Shown here piece by piece: positions 33,835 through 43,888 of a stretch of 64,000 nucleotides of DNA. Source of the DNA: Verrucomicrobiia bacterium (GTDB taxonomy: Bacteria; Verrucomicrobiota; Verrucomicrobiia; Verrucomicrobiales; Akkermansiaceae); assembly GCA_947462875.1 (NCBI GenBank), contig CANHQJ010000008.1, forward strand, positions 1 to 64,000, in the 5' to 3' direction. The notes below the pieces were generated by a model. It was given only the letters and a program-made list of their open reading frames with translations, made no database searches and was not told the origin of the DNA. The translations under genes were made by a program, and so were the position numbers. Position 1 is the stretch's first letter. Each line of letters opens with the position of its first letter.

Positions 33835-36045
33835 ATGAAGTGTTTCTGGTGGCTGGCTGCGTTGCTTGCCCCTCTGCATGCGGATCTAGCGAAGCAGTGG
33901 GACAAGGAAATTGTGCCCATTTTGGAAACCTACTGCTTCGATTGCCATGCGGATGGCGTGAAGAAGGGCGACTTTTCGTTCGATGCTTATAAGAACATCC
34001 CCTCCATGCAGGCGAAGCGCGATGCGTGGAAGCGGGTGCGGGAAAATCTCGCCTACGAACTGATGCCGCCCATCGACAAGGATCAGCCTTCCAGCGAAGA
34101 ACGGCGCAAGCTGATCGCGTGGATCGATGCCGCCGTGTTTCCGGTCGATCCGAAAAATCCGGATCCCGGTCGCGTGACCTTGCGGCGCTTGAACCGCTTC
34201 GAATACCAGAACACCGTGCGCGACTTGATCGGCGTCATGCCCGATACGCAATTGCTGCCGCCCGATGACTCAGGCTACGGCTTCGATAACATGGCCGATG
34301 TCTTGACGCTATCGCCCACGCACCTCGATGCCTATCTCAACACCGCCTCGCAGGCGCTCGATGTCGCCTACGGCAGCGCGGCGAGCCCGAAGCGGCCCAT
34401 CGATCCGCGCAGCATGAAAGGCAGCTCTGCGTATGAAGATGATATTTTCACGATGTACACCGGTGGTCGCCGTTACCTGCGGCTCGATGTGAAGCCCGGC
34501 AAGTACCGCGTCACGTTCCGTCTCAGCGGCCAGCAGGCGGGCGACGAAAAGGTGAAAGCAAAAATTCTGTTAGGCACGGTCGTGAATGACATCACCGTGG
34601 CCAATACCGACCCACGCGAGTTCGCCATCACGGCCGATATCAGTCCGGAACAGCCCGGCATGGGCGTGGAATATCTCAATGACTTCTGGGACGAACGCAC
34701 CAAGGCGGACCGGAATCTGTTAGTGCATTCCATCGTGCTGGAAGGTCCTCTGGATCAGCCGAAAAAACGCAACCTGCTGCTCTTTCCCGATCGCAAGGAG
34801 GGACTCGCCGACGATCAATACATGGCGGTGATTCTGCGCAATTTCCTCTCGCACGCTTTCCGCCGCCCTGCCACGGATGCGGAGATCGCGCGCTACGCCG
34901 GCTTGGCGAAAGCCCAGCGCAAGGCGAAACAGAGCCTGGAGGATGCGATGCGTCCCGCCTTCGAGGCCGCGATGATTTCACCGCAGTTTCTGTTCCGCGA
35001 ACTGCATGCCATTTATTCGCTCGACAAGCCCGGCACCATCCTGCCTGTGCCCGAGCTTTCGCTCGCTTCGCGCATTTCGTATTTTCTCTGGAGCTCCGCG
35101 CCCGAGGATTCCACGCTTTCGCTGGCGGCGAACAAACAACTGCGGCCTTTGCTGAAAGAGGAAGTGGACCGCATGATCCGCAGCCCGAAGTCCTCGGCAC
35201 TCGTCGAGCGCTTTTTCGCGCAGTGGCTCCAGTACCAGGACGCGGCATTCATTCCCATCGATAGCAAACTCTATCCCTCGACTGTCGGTTCCATGCGTTC
35301 GCTCATGATCTCCGAGACCCGCACGTTCTGCGAAGACATGTTGAAAAACAACTTGCCCGTCACGCGCCTGATCGACGCCGATTATACCTTTGTCAATGAG
35401 ACGCTGGCACGCCATTACAATATCCCTGACGTCAAGGGCGGGGACTTCCGCAAAGTGAATCTATCGGATCCGCAGCGACGTGGTGTGCTCACGCATGGTT
35501 CCATCCTCGCGGTGACCTCCAATCCGAACCGCACCTCCCCGGTGAAACGCGGCAAGTGGGTCCTGGAAACCCTGCTCGATGCCGCGCCACCACCGCCCCC
35601 GCCGAATGTGCCTTCGCTGCCATCGTCGAAAAACGGCATCAGCTCCGCCAGTTTGCGCGAGCAACTGGAAGTGCACCGCAAGGACCCCGCCTGTGCCTCG
35701 TGCCACAAATTGATGGACGGCATCGGCTTTGCCTTCGAGGGATTTGATGTGGATGGTGCGCGGCGCGGCGGACCGGACATCGATACGCGCGGCAATCTGG
35801 CATCGGGCGAAATGGTGGACTCGCCCGCATCGCTCGCAAAAATCCTCGCCACCAAACGGGCGGACGAGTTTCACCGCGCCTTCGCCGTCAAGATGCTGAC
35901 CTTCGCCCTGGGCCGCGGTCTGGACTACTACGACAAGCCCGCCATCGATAAAATCGTCGCCCACGCCGCCAAAAACAACTACAGCCTGCACAGCTACATC
36001 CACGCAACGATCTACTCGTATCCCTTCCAGAATTATCGCAGATAG
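33835..36045 (+). CDS. DUF1592/planctomycete-type cytochrome c domain protein
   Basis: 736 aa. After a signal peptide (MKCFWWLAALLAPLHAD) there is a c-type heme site CFDCHADG (CxxCH). DUF1587 (RRLNRFEYQNTVRDL) follows, then the carbohydrate-binding-like region, DUF1592 (FLSHAFRRPATDAEI ... WSSAPEDSTL), DUF1588 (THGSILAVTSNPNRTSPVKRG) and DUF1585 (ALGRGLDYYDKPAID), in the classical PVC order. These proteins are exported heme proteins of unknown reaction, often in sulfatase or polysaccharide loci. A second CxxCH (CASCHK) sits near residue 620. Start at 33835 gives the clean signal peptide. Confidence 0.88.
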   Translation: MKCFWWLAALLAPLHADLAKQWDKEIVPILETYCFDCHADGVKKGDFSFDAYKNIPSMQAKRDAWKRVRENLAYELMPPIDKDQPSSEERRKLIAWIDAAVFPVDPKNPDPGRVTLRRLNRFEYQNTVRDLIGVMPDTQLLPPDDSGYGFDNMADVLTLSPTHLDAYLNTASQALDVAYGSAASPKRPIDPRSMKGSSAYEDDIFTMYTGGRRYLRLDVKPGKYRVTFRLSGQQAGDEKVKAKILLGTVVNDITVANTDPREFAITADISPEQPGMGVEYLNDFWDERTKADRNLLVHSIVLEGPLDQPKKRNLLLFPDRKEGLADDQYMAVILRNFLSHAFRRPATDAEIARYAGLAKAQRKAKQSLEDAMRPAFEAAMISPQFLFRELHAIYSLDKPGTILPVPELSLASRISYFLWSSAPEDSTLSLAANKQLRPLLKEEVDRMIRSPKSSALVERFFAQWLQYQDAAFIPIDSKLYPSTVGSMRSLMISETRTFCEDMLKNNLPVTRLIDADYTFVNETLARHYNIPDVKGGDFRKVNLSDPQRRGVLTHGSILAVTSNPNRTSPVKRGKWVLETLLDAAPPPPPPNVPSLPSSKNGISSASLREQLEVHRKDPACASCHKLMDGIGFAFEGFDVDGARRGGPDIDTRGNLASGEMVDSPASLAKILATKRADEFHRAFAVKMLTFALGRGLDYYDKPAIDKIVAHAAKNNYSLHSYIHATIYSYPFQNYRR

Positions 36046-36151
36046 GGTCGTTTCACGATGGATCGTGTGTCGGTGCGAAAATCGGTAAAACCTGGCATGA
36101 TTCCCATTTTCCTGCTGGCATGAACGGGGAAATCTGCTATTTGTATCATTC

Positions 36152-39100
36152 ATGCATGGATGGCATACGTTTTGGCTGAGTGTGGCATGCGCTACCGGGG
36201 TTTGCACGGCAAGTGTCGTGGATCTGGATGGCGATGGCATGTGCGATGTGTGGGAGGCCGCGTATCATGCGGATGGCCTGCTGCCCGATGCGGATGCGGA
36301 TGGGGACGGTGCCAGCAACCGCGCGGAAGCCCTGGCGGGAACCAATCCTCATCAGCTGTCTTCGCTCTTCGATGCGGACATCGAGCGCGCTGGCGGGCAG
36401 TTCGACATCCGCGTCACGGCGCAAGCGGGCAAACGCTATCGCTTGCTCAGGGCGTCGATGCCGCATGGCACCTGGCAACCGGTCGGCGAGTGGCAATTGT
36501 CCACGCAACCGGAGCTGAGTTTCTCATCGGCCGCGCTAGGACATTCTGGATTTTATCGCGTGGAAGTGGCGGATGCCGACACGGATGCCGATGGCGTCTC
36601 CGACTGGGCGGAAATGCGTTTGTTCGGCTATGATCGCACGAACCCCAACACCTTTTCCGCCACGGGCGGCGATCTCGCGGGGGTGCAGGAGTGGGTGAAT
36701 CAATTGCGTAGCGGCGGTGTCACTGCTGCCGTAACCAGCGCCAGTGCCGCGGAAAAGGAGGAGACGCCCGCTGTGATCTCCTACACCCGAGGTGGCGACT
36801 TGACGCGCCCGTTCACCCTTTTCCTGAAAACCGCTGGGCCGGACCATCCCGCGCGCGCCACGCCCTTGGCCAGTGAGTGGATGTTCAAAGACGCCCTGGA
36901 TCAGATTCTCACCGATCGCCTGCACGTGCCCGCCGGCAGCAGTTCCGCCCAGCTTCGTGTCGTTGCGATGAAGGATACGCTCGCGGAGGTGCCGGAGCAT
37001 CTGCGCGTCAAGGTCGGTGCCACCTCGCTGGACACGGCTCTCACTCTGATCGATGCCGCCAACGAGCCCGCGAGCCAACGGCTTCTTGTCGCGTACTTGC
37101 GGCCTGCCGCCGGAGTGTCATCGCTCGGATCGGGAGTCGCCACGATTCGACTTTCCGGAAATAACGACACCGCTCTCATCGCGCTGAGTTTTTCCAATCT
37201 CAATTCTCCCGTGAACTCGACACAGGTGCTCACGGAAAATTCCGCGATTCTTCAGTCGGTGCCACCGTTTAACTACGGCGGCCAGTCCTGGGCGATCCGC
37301 GCCAGTCAGAATTTCCTCACGGATCAGTCGGTGCTGGATGCCTTGTTGTCGGGTGCGATTCAGCTGAGCATTTATACCGAAGCGCACGTGACGGGCGAGA
37401 TCAGTGGCTTTTTCCAAAGCACCAATGGCTCCACCGAATTCCAGACGCCGCCCGCACCACCCGCGATCGAGACACTGACAGGTGCGGCACTGGAGCGCGA
37501 TATCTTCCGCTTCCTCACACAGGCGACTTTTGGTCCCACGCCCGAAGACTTCGATACGATGCGTGACCTGATCGCGCAGCACTCCGGGGATCGTTTGGCC
37601 GCCTATGGGGCCTGGATCGATGCGCAGTTCGCGTTGCCATCGCCCAGCCTAGAGGCCTACACCCGCGCCGCGAATGATCAGGAAATCGCCCTGTATGCCG
37701 ATCCGACCAAGTCATACGTCGATCTCGCGCGGGATCCGAACCAAATCAACGCCCGTCGCGGATGGTGGCTGCTCGCCCGACATGCTCCCGACCAGTTGCG
37801 CCAGCGTGTCGGCTTCGCTCTATCGGAAATTTTTGTGATCAGCGATGGCGACAGCACCATCGCGAACCGCGCCTATGGCATGACGAATTACTACGACATG
37901 CTCAAAAACTCGTCATCGGGTTCGTATCGCGAGTTGCTGGAAAAGGTTTCCCTCCATCCCATCATGGCGCAGTATCTTTCGCATTTGAAAAATCAAAAGG
38001 CGATCCTCGACGCGCAGGGGAATCCGCTGACCTCGCCGGACGAAAATTTCGCTCGCGAGATCATGCAGCTCTTTTCCATCGGTCTCGTGCAGCTTCACCC
38101 CGATGGCTCGTTGAAACTCGGTCCTGATGGATTGCCCATGACGGCCTACACGCAAAATGACATCGCCGCCCTGGCCCGGGTGTTCACCGGTTGGTCATTC
38201 TCGAAACGCAACAATCCCAGCACCAGCCTGACCGTGGTGGACAATACCAGTTTCTTCCAGGGAAGCGGCAACGAGCGCTTCGAAAGCTCGTGGACCAATC
38301 CGCTGAAAATGTTCTCCGCCTATCACGACATCGGCGCGAAGTCATGGCTCGGCATCACCCTCCCTGCCAATCAAACCGGCGAGCAGGACCTCGCCATGGT
38401 GCTCAATCATCTGGCCTCCCATCCGAACACCGCGCCGTTCCTTTGCCGTCGTCTCATCCAGCGTCTTGTCAGCGCCAATCCATCGCCCGGCTATCTCTAT
38501 CGCGTTTCCAATGCCTTCACCGCCTCTAACGGAAATATCGCTCAAACGGTGCGTGCGATCCTGCTCGATCCCGAGGCGCGATCGAATGCACTGGCGGACA
38601 GCATCGTGGGCTACGGCAAAGTGCGCGAACCCCTGCTGCGCTATCTTGCCGTATTGCGGGCCTTCGGAGCCAAGTCCGAGCTGCGGTTGAGCGATCTCTC
38701 CAGCTACGGTTATCCCGCCGAAGAGCTGGCGAAATTTCCGCCGAACACGACGCGCGTCCGCGTGCCGGATACCGATGGCGTTCTCGGACAGACGCCGCAA
38801 TCGGCCCCCTCCGTGTTCAACTGGTTCCTGCCCGATTACACGCCTTCCGGGAACTTGGCGGGCAATGGTCTGGTGTCGCCGGAATTGCAAATCGCCAATG
38901 AAAACAGCACTTTCACCTCCACCAACTATCTCTACACCCTCATCGATAACTCCACGGGGCAAGGGGGGGATACCTTGATCAATCAAACGCAGCCGGAATC
39001 AACCTACAATGCCAATTCCGAAAACCTGATCATTCCCTACGAGACCACACTGGAGCCGCTGTACCTGGCGGTGATGGATACCAATGACGATAACACTGTC

Positions 39101-39376
39101 GATCTGAATGAATATAAAAACAGCACCCAAATCCGTGGTGCCTGCGAGGCGGTTCTGGATCGTGTGGATTTGCTGCTGTGCGGCGGCGCGCTGAAATCCC
39201 GCTATGGCTCCATCGCCGGGCAGCCACGCGCGCTGATTCTGGATGCCGTCGTTTCGGTCCGATCGAGCTCGAATACAAGCAACACTCTCAGCACGCACAC
39301 TCTCTCCATGCGCGAACGCATCGAGGACATCCTATGGCTGGTGGTCTCGTCACCCGAATTCCTCGTGCAAAAATAA
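36152..39376 (+). CDS. DUF1800 domain protein with CHRD and calcium-binding segments
   Basis: 1074 aa. A signal peptide (MHGWHTFWLSVACATGVCTA) is followed by a thrombospondin-3-like calcium motif (DLDGDGMCDVWEAA), then a CHRD domain at about 305-425 (LVAYLRPAAG ... TGEISGFFQ), then DUF1800 from about 448 to the end (IFRFLTQATFGPTPEDF ... ARVFTGWSF ... KVREPLLRYL). Another Asp-rich loop, DTNDDNTVDLNEYK, is near residue 976. The function of DUF1800 is unknown; it usually comes with a DUF1501 protein, as here, 13 bp downstream. Confidence 0.88.
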   Translation: MHGWHTFWLSVACATGVCTASVVDLDGDGMCDVWEAAYHADGLLPDADADGDGASNRAEALAGTNPHQLSSLFDADIERAGGQFDIRVTAQAGKRYRLLRASMPHGTWQPVGEWQLSTQPELSFSSAALGHSGFYRVEVADADTDADGVSDWAEMRLFGYDRTNPNTFSATGGDLAGVQEWVNQLRSGGVTAAVTSASAAEKEETPAVISYTRGGDLTRPFTLFLKTAGPDHPARATPLASEWMFKDALDQILTDRLHVPAGSSSAQLRVVAMKDTLAEVPEHLRVKVGATSLDTALTLIDAANEPASQRLLVAYLRPAAGVSSLGSGVATIRLSGNNDTALIALSFSNLNSPVNSTQVLTENSAILQSVPPFNYGGQSWAIRASQNFLTDQSVLDALLSGAIQLSIYTEAHVTGEISGFFQSTNGSTEFQTPPAPPAIETLTGAALERDIFRFLTQATFGPTPEDFDTMRDLIAQHSGDRLAAYGAWIDAQFALPSPSLEAYTRAANDQEIALYADPTKSYVDLARDPNQINARRGWWLLARHAPDQLRQRVGFALSEIFVISDGDSTIANRAYGMTNYYDMLKNSSSGSYRELLEKVSLHPIMAQYLSHLKNQKAILDAQGNPLTSPDENFAREIMQLFSIGLVQLHPDGSLKLGPDGLPMTAYTQNDIAALARVFTGWSFSKRNNPSTSLTVVDNTSFFQGSGNERFESSWTNPLKMFSAYHDIGAKSWLGITLPANQTGEQDLAMVLNHLASHPNTAPFLCRRLIQRLVSANPSPGYLYRVSNAFTASNGNIAQTVRAILLDPEARSNALADSIVGYGKVREPLLRYLAVLRAFGAKSELRLSDLSSYGYPAEELAKFPPNTTRVRVPDTDGVLGQTPQSAPSVFNWFLPDYTPSGNLAGNGLVSPELQIANENSTFTSTNYLYTLIDNSTGQGGDTLINQTQPESTYNANSENLIIPYETTLEPLYLAVMDTNDDNTVDLNEYKNSTQIRGACEAVLDRVDLLLCGGALKSRYGSIAGQPRALILDAVVSVRSSSNTSNTLSTHTLSMRERIEDILWLVVSSPEFLVQK

Positions 39377-39389
39377 ACCCATTCCTACC

Positions 39390-40952
39390 GTGAAAAAGCA
39401 CCAGAAAGAAGACATCCGCAATCGCCGGGATTTCATCCGCCAATCCGCCTGCGCCTCGCTTGGCGTGACAGGCTTGGTCAACATGCTCGCGCAGATGCGA
39501 CTCATGACAGCTGCCATGGCCCAGGGTGGGCCGGACCCCGGATACAAGGCGATGGTTTGTCTGTTTTTGAATGGCGGCAATGATTCGAACAATTTGTTTG
39601 TGCCTGCAGGTGATCCACTCACGGATGAAGTTCGTGCGGACTATCAAGCTGGCCGCGGCGTTCTGGCGATTCCCCGCGAGCAAGCGCAGCTCGTGAACCT
39701 GCCGCCCACCACGCAGGCGTTCAAACGCCACTACGGCAACACCGTGCCCGTCATGGGCTTTCACCCGAACGCCCCGGCACTCGCCTCGATGTTCAACGCG
39801 GGCGAGCTGGCGGTCGTGGCGAATGTCGGCAGCCTCGCCTATCCGGTGCCGACTCGCGCCGATTATCTCGGAGGCAAAGTGCCGCTGCCCCAGCAACTCT
39901 TTTCCCACTCCGATCAGCAAACGCAGTGGCAATCCTCCGTGCCCGATCGCCCCTTCACCTCAGGGTGGGGCGGTCGAGCGGCGGAGCTTTTGCGCGCCTC
40001 CTACAATCCCGGCGGAACCTCGAATGTCTCGATGTCCATCTCGCTCGCGGGCGTGAATTCCTTTCAAGTGGGCACCTCGGGGCAGGTGGTGCAATACGTG
40101 GTGAGGCCTACCGGCACGGTGCCGCTCAGCGGGTTCAATGCCACCAGCACCGACACCTATGCCGGCGCGCTCAATACCGATGGTTCGTATAAAACATCGG
40201 ATCAAGGGAGGCGATTGAAAGCATTCGAGGACATCATGCGCCTTACGCATGCCAATTTGCACGAGGAGGAATACAACCGCATCATCCGCCGCGCCCGTGC
40301 GACGGAGGGCTACATCGGCGCGGCGATGACGGCTGCCGCGGCCAGCGGGGTGAACTTCGATGCCAACTTTACCGGCACCACGACCAGTCTCGGCGGCCAG
40401 CTCAAGATGATCGCCAAGCTGATTGCGGGACGCTCCACGCTGGGCAATAACCGTCAGATCTTTTTCTGTCAGGTCGGCGGTTATGACACGCACTCCACGC
40501 TGCTGACATCCCATGCTCCTCTCATGTCGGAAATTTCCACCGGGCTGAAGGCGTTTCGCGACACCCTGGTGCAGCTGGGTGTGTTCGACAATGTCGTGAC
40601 GTTCACCGCCTCCGATTTCAACCGCACCTTCACCCCGAACAGCACGGATCCCGCGCGTGCGGGCTCCGATCACGCCTGGGGCGGCCACACGCTCGTCATG
40701 GGCGGGCAGGTGAACGGCGGCGATGTCTACGGCCATTACCCGAAACTGAAAATCGGCAGCGCCACCGGCTCCATCGATGCCGGTACGAACAACCGCGGCC
40801 GCTGGATTCCCGGGACTTCGGTCGATCAATACGCGGCCGTACTCACGAAATGGATGGGGGCCAGCAGCAACGACATCGACGCGATCTTTCCCAACCTTCC
40901 GCGCTTCGACGATCCTTTCACCGTCAGCTCCGCCAATCTCGCATTCCTTTGA
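39390..40952 (+). CDS. DUF1501 domain protein, Tat-exported
   Basis: 520 aa from a GTG start. That start keeps the twin-arginine motif RRDFIRQSACASLG; no other start in frame does, so it is chosen although the Shine-Dalgarno is weak. The body has the DUF1501 features: VCLFLNGGNDSNNLFVP, VGGYDTHS, FTASDFNRTFTPN and SDHAWGGHTLVMGG. DUF1501 is sulfatase-like in fold and of unknown reaction. It follows the DUF1800 gene closely, and the next gene starts inside its stop codon. Confidence 0.88.
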   Translation: MKKHQKEDIRNRRDFIRQSACASLGVTGLVNMLAQMRLMTAAMAQGGPDPGYKAMVCLFLNGGNDSNNLFVPAGDPLTDEVRADYQAGRGVLAIPREQAQLVNLPPTTQAFKRHYGNTVPVMGFHPNAPALASMFNAGELAVVANVGSLAYPVPTRADYLGGKVPLPQQLFSHSDQQTQWQSSVPDRPFTSGWGGRAAELLRASYNPGGTSNVSMSISLAGVNSFQVGTSGQVVQYVVRPTGTVPLSGFNATSTDTYAGALNTDGSYKTSDQGRRLKAFEDIMRLTHANLHEEEYNRIIRRARATEGYIGAAMTAAAASGVNFDANFTGTTTSLGGQLKMIAKLIAGRSTLGNNRQIFFCQVGGYDTHSTLLTSHAPLMSEISTGLKAFRDTLVQLGVFDNVVTFTASDFNRTFTPNSTDPARAGSDHAWGGHTLVMGGQVNGGDVYGHYPKLKIGSATGSIDAGTNNRGRWIPGTSVDQYAAVLTKWMGASSNDIDAIFPNLPRFDDPFTVSSANLAFL

Positions 40953-41470
40953 AACGCCTCATCGCCATCCTAGCCTTGGTCCTCATCGCCGCCTGGTGGT
41001 TTTGGCCGCGCGAAAACGAGCCAACCGATGCCGTTTCCCCCGCGATGGATGCGCGGAACAACCAGCCGCTCCAGCGCGACGAATTATCCCCGGAAACGCC
41101 TGACACAGGCCTGACTCTTGTTCCCATATCGGCAGAATCCGAGCGCTTGCTGGATTCACAAGCCAGCGCCCGCGATGACATGGAAGTGATGACGGTGCTG
41201 GTGGGGGAATACCGCCGACTGCTAGGTGGCAATCCCGTGGGAGACAATGACGAAATCACTGCCGCCCTTGCCGGAAAGAATGCCAAGCAGCTCGCGCTGC
41301 TCCCCTCCAAGGTGCTGGAACGTGTGGCACCGCAGGGCCAGTTGCTGGATCGCTGGGGCATGCCGTATTTTTTCCATTCCCGCTCCGGCACCTCCATGGA
41401 AATCATCTCCGCCGGCCCCGATGGCATGCTCCATACCGCAGATGATCTCCACGGCGGCGATCCCGAGTGA
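40949..41470 (+). CDS. membrane-anchored pseudopilin-like protein
   Basis: 173 aa from a TTG (TTGA overlapping the DUF1501 stop). LKRLIAILALVLIAAWWFW is an N-terminal membrane anchor. The C-terminal DRWGMPYFFHSRSGTSMEI with AGPDGMLHTADDL resembles the calcium loop of type II pseudopilins such as GspG (GPDG/D-x-x-D). There is no prepilin peptidase site, so the resemblance may be only to the calcium loop. It is coupled to DUF1501, so it is probably part of the same exported system. Confidence 0.6.
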   Translation: MKRLIAILALVLIAAWWFWPRENEPTDAVSPAMDARNNQPLQRDELSPETPDTGLTLVPISAESERLLDSQASARDDMEVMTVLVGEYRRLLGGNPVGDNDEITAALAGKNAKQLALLPSKVLERVAPQGQLLDRWGMPYFFHSRSGTSMEIISAGPDGMLHTADDLHGGDPE

Positions 41471-41582
41471 GTGAGGAAGGGGGCGATTCTTTCGCCGGGC
41501 GATGGATGTTCCTGTCCCGCTCAGGTGATGATAAGGGTTTTGCCTTGATGGATTCGAGCAACCCGGGAATACCTTTGTCTGC

Positions 41583-41626
41583 CGTCCTAACGGGACGATT
41601 CATACCAGCCCACGGAGCAACCGTGG
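41583..41626 (+). repeat. two-hairpin REP-like element, copy 2
   Basis: CGTCC-TAACG-GGACG (41583-41597), a 12-nt spacer (41598-41609), then CCACGG-AGCAA-CCGTGG (41610-41626). Order and spacer length equal those of the element at 848-891 read on the bottom strand. It lies between the pseudopilin-like gene and the SHD1 gene, in a 268-bp gap with no other feature. Confidence 0.55.
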
Positions 41627-41738
41627 AAGGGAGTTGTTAGGGTTTGTGAGCGCCCTTTTCGACAGATTGCGGGGTATGCTCGATCGAGAGCCAGATGATT
41701 GAACTTGCGGAAAAGGAAATGTGCGACAGAATGCATCT

Positions 41739-42182
41739 ATGAAAACGGCATTTGTTCTGTTCGCCTGTTCCGCGATGGCATTCGCACAGTTTCCCTCGCC
41801 TTCGGGCAAGGGCGGGACCGGGACGCGGACGATTGATGGGGGGAACAGCGTCACCCCCGGCATCGCTCCCTCACGGCCTAACGATGAAAAGATCACGCAG
41901 TATATCACGCGGTTGTCGCTCAGCGAGTTGCGCTCGTGGACGAGCTCGGAGGGTAAGGTGATCGAGGCGAATCTGATTGCGTTCGAGGATTTGCGTGTGG
42001 AGTCGGTCAATGGAGCCATAGTCAAACAACCGGAGCCACCGAAGTATCCCACGGTGGTGAAGGACGGCAGTGTGCGTCTGGCGGTGAACCGCAAACCCGT
42101 CGTCTTGCCGCTGGCCCGTCTCAGCAAGGAGGATCAGGAATTTGTCGAAAAAATCCGCCTCCAACACGCGCCGAAGCCTTAG
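41739..42182 (+). CDS. small secreted SHD1-domain protein
   Basis: 147 aa. A signal peptide (MKTAFVLFACSAMAFAQF) precedes a Ser/Pro/Gly-rich linker, then a segment SELRSWTSSEGKVIEANLIAFED, a gap, and VVLPLARLSKEDQEFVEKIR that matches the SHD1 fold (R-x-W-x-x-x-x-G-x-x-x-x-A-x-x-V... L-s-x-x-D-q-x-y-v). SHD1 is common in secreted PVC proteins and has no known role there. Converges on glgA with a 4-bp overlap. Confidence 0.65.
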   Translation: MKTAFVLFACSAMAFAQFPSPSGKGGTGTRTIDGGNSVTPGIAPSRPNDEKITQYITRLSLSELRSWTSSEGKVIEANLIAFEDLRVESVNGAIVKQPEPPKYPTVVKDGSVRLAVNRKPVVLPLARLSKEDQEFVEKIRLQHAPKP

Positions 42183-43738
42183 GAAACGGCGGGCGGTGCC
42201 GCGGTGTTGCCCTCGCCCAGGCTTACATCGCGTTCGACGAGCGGGCGGGCTAGCATTTCCTCATACATGGCGATGTATTGCTCGGCGACTTCCTCGTGAT
42301 TGAAGCGCAGCTGGGACTCGCGCATGATGCGGCGCAGGTGCGCTTCCTTGACTTCCTGTGGCTGGCGATAGAATTCCATCGCCTGATCGGTGGCCCAGCG
42401 CAGGGCGGCGGGATCGTAGTTGTCAAAACGGAAACCATTGCCCGTGCCCGCATGGATATCGAGGTGGGTGATGGTGTCATAGAGCCCGCCTGTGGCGTGG
42501 ACGATGGGAAGCGAGCCGTAGATGGGTGCGGTCATTTGCGGCAGTCCGCAGGGCTCGAACAAGGACGGCATGAACATGAAATCAGAACCGGCGTAGCCCA
42601 TGCGCGAGAGGCGTTCATCGAAATCGACCACCGCCACCCGCCCGTGCAGACCGAAGGCGCTTACGATCTGGTGGAAGTATTTCTGGTGCGGCCCGTTCGC
42701 GATGATCGCGACTTGCAGGTCCTCGTGCCAGTAATCCGAAACGAGTTTGTGCAGGATGTCCGAGAGCAGTTGCGGGCCTTTTTGCACGGGATCGAGGCGC
42801 GAGGGCCAGAAGAACAGGGGAGCGTTCGGGTTTTCCTCCAATTGCAACTCGCGCTGCAGGGCGAGTTTGTTCTGTCGTTTGCCTTCCGTGACATGGATGA
42901 AGTGGAAGGGGTGGGGGATGAAAGGATCGGTCTCCGGATCGTAGGAAACGTCCGGCGCATTCAGGATGCCCTTGGCGCAGCCGGCCCAGTATTTTTGTCG
43001 CAGTTCCTGTCGCACGGATTCCGGCACCATGGGATGCCAGCCCTCGACGATTTCCCACAGGAAACGCGGGCTGACGGTATTGATGAAGTGGGCGGCGAAA
43101 ATTCCGCTGGTGAGCAGATCGACGGGAGTGGCGTTGCGCGCGTGCTCGTAGTTGTAGGGCATGCCGTCGTAGTAAAGATTGGCCCAGAACTCGGCGGCAT
43201 CGATGCCGTTGTCCTCGATCTGCGGCAGCCACACGCGCTGGGTGTGGATGTTGTGAACGGTGAACAGGCTCTTGATCCCGCGCCGCCGTGCCATGCCGGG
43301 AATCAGGCCGGTCATCCAGTCATTGCAGTGGATCAAATCCGGCCGCGCGTTGGGGATGATGTGGTTGATGACCTCGCGCTGGAAGACCATGGCGATCTTC
43401 ATCGATTCATCCTGATAGCCGCTGTAGACCTGTTCGCGGTAGTAAAAAATCCTGTCCTCGGCGAGGTGGATGTGGGCATCGGGCAGCACCTCGTAGTACA
43501 TCCTCAGTTGTTTTTCGTGGAAATTGAACACGTCGCCCTGGAACATGCGGCGGTAGTTCGGCAGGGCGACATGGACATCGGCCCCGAGCTCGAAGAGTGC
43601 CGAAACCAACGATGCCGAGACGTCCGCGAGTCCTCCTGCCTTGGCCGACATCCGCTGCGCATAGTTCCCCATGCCCGAGGGCAAGTAGGTGATTTCCGGG
43701 GTGACAATCAGGATGCGGGGGCGTGAGGTGCTGGACAT
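42179..43738 (-). CDS. glgA: glycogen/starch synthase, GT5
   Basis: 519 aa. Has the ADP-glucose site KAGGLADV at 33-40, and in the second half the FEPCGLPQM loop with the catalytic Glu, as in GlgA. The C-terminus is longer than usual and Pro/Ala-rich. It would extend alpha-1,4-glucan from ADP-glucose. No glgC or glgB is next to it. Confidence 0.88.
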   Translation of the reverse strand: MSSTSRPRILIVTPEITYLPSGMGNYAQRMSAKAGGLADVSASLVSALFELGADVHVALPNYRRMFQGDVFNFHEKQLRMYYEVLPDAHIHLAEDRIFYYREQVYSGYQDESMKIAMVFQREVINHIIPNARPDLIHCNDWMTGLIPGMARRRGIKSLFTVHNIHTQRVWLPQIEDNGIDAAEFWANLYYDGMPYNYEHARNATPVDLLTSGIFAAHFINTVSPRFLWEIVEGWHPMVPESVRQELRQKYWAGCAKGILNAPDVSYDPETDPFIPHPFHFIHVTEGKRQNKLALQRELQLEENPNAPLFFWPSRLDPVQKGPQLLSDILHKLVSDYWHEDLQVAIIANGPHQKYFHQIVSAFGLHGRVAVVDFDERLSRMGYAGSDFMFMPSLFEPCGLPQMTAPIYGSLPIVHATGGLYDTITHLDIHAGTGNGFRFDNYDPAALRWATDQAMEFYRQPQEVKEAHLRRIMRESQLRFNHEEVAEQYIAMYEEMLARPLVERDVSLGEGNTAAPPAVS

Positions 43739-43888
43739 GAGTGTGAGGAGAAAAGAATGTTCCGTGCCAATTCGCGCGGATTATGACTTTTTTTATGCAC
43801 ATCACCATGCTAAACCACGCATTTTTTCAGCAGATTCTCTGATCGTGCCGAATCCGTCACCGGGCCCGCCCCAAACAACCGGGCCTTA

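Noticed and set aside
42278-43726. Antisense frame (482 codons) over glgA
   Set aside because: Glycogen synthase motifs on the other strand are complete, so the frame is a shadow.
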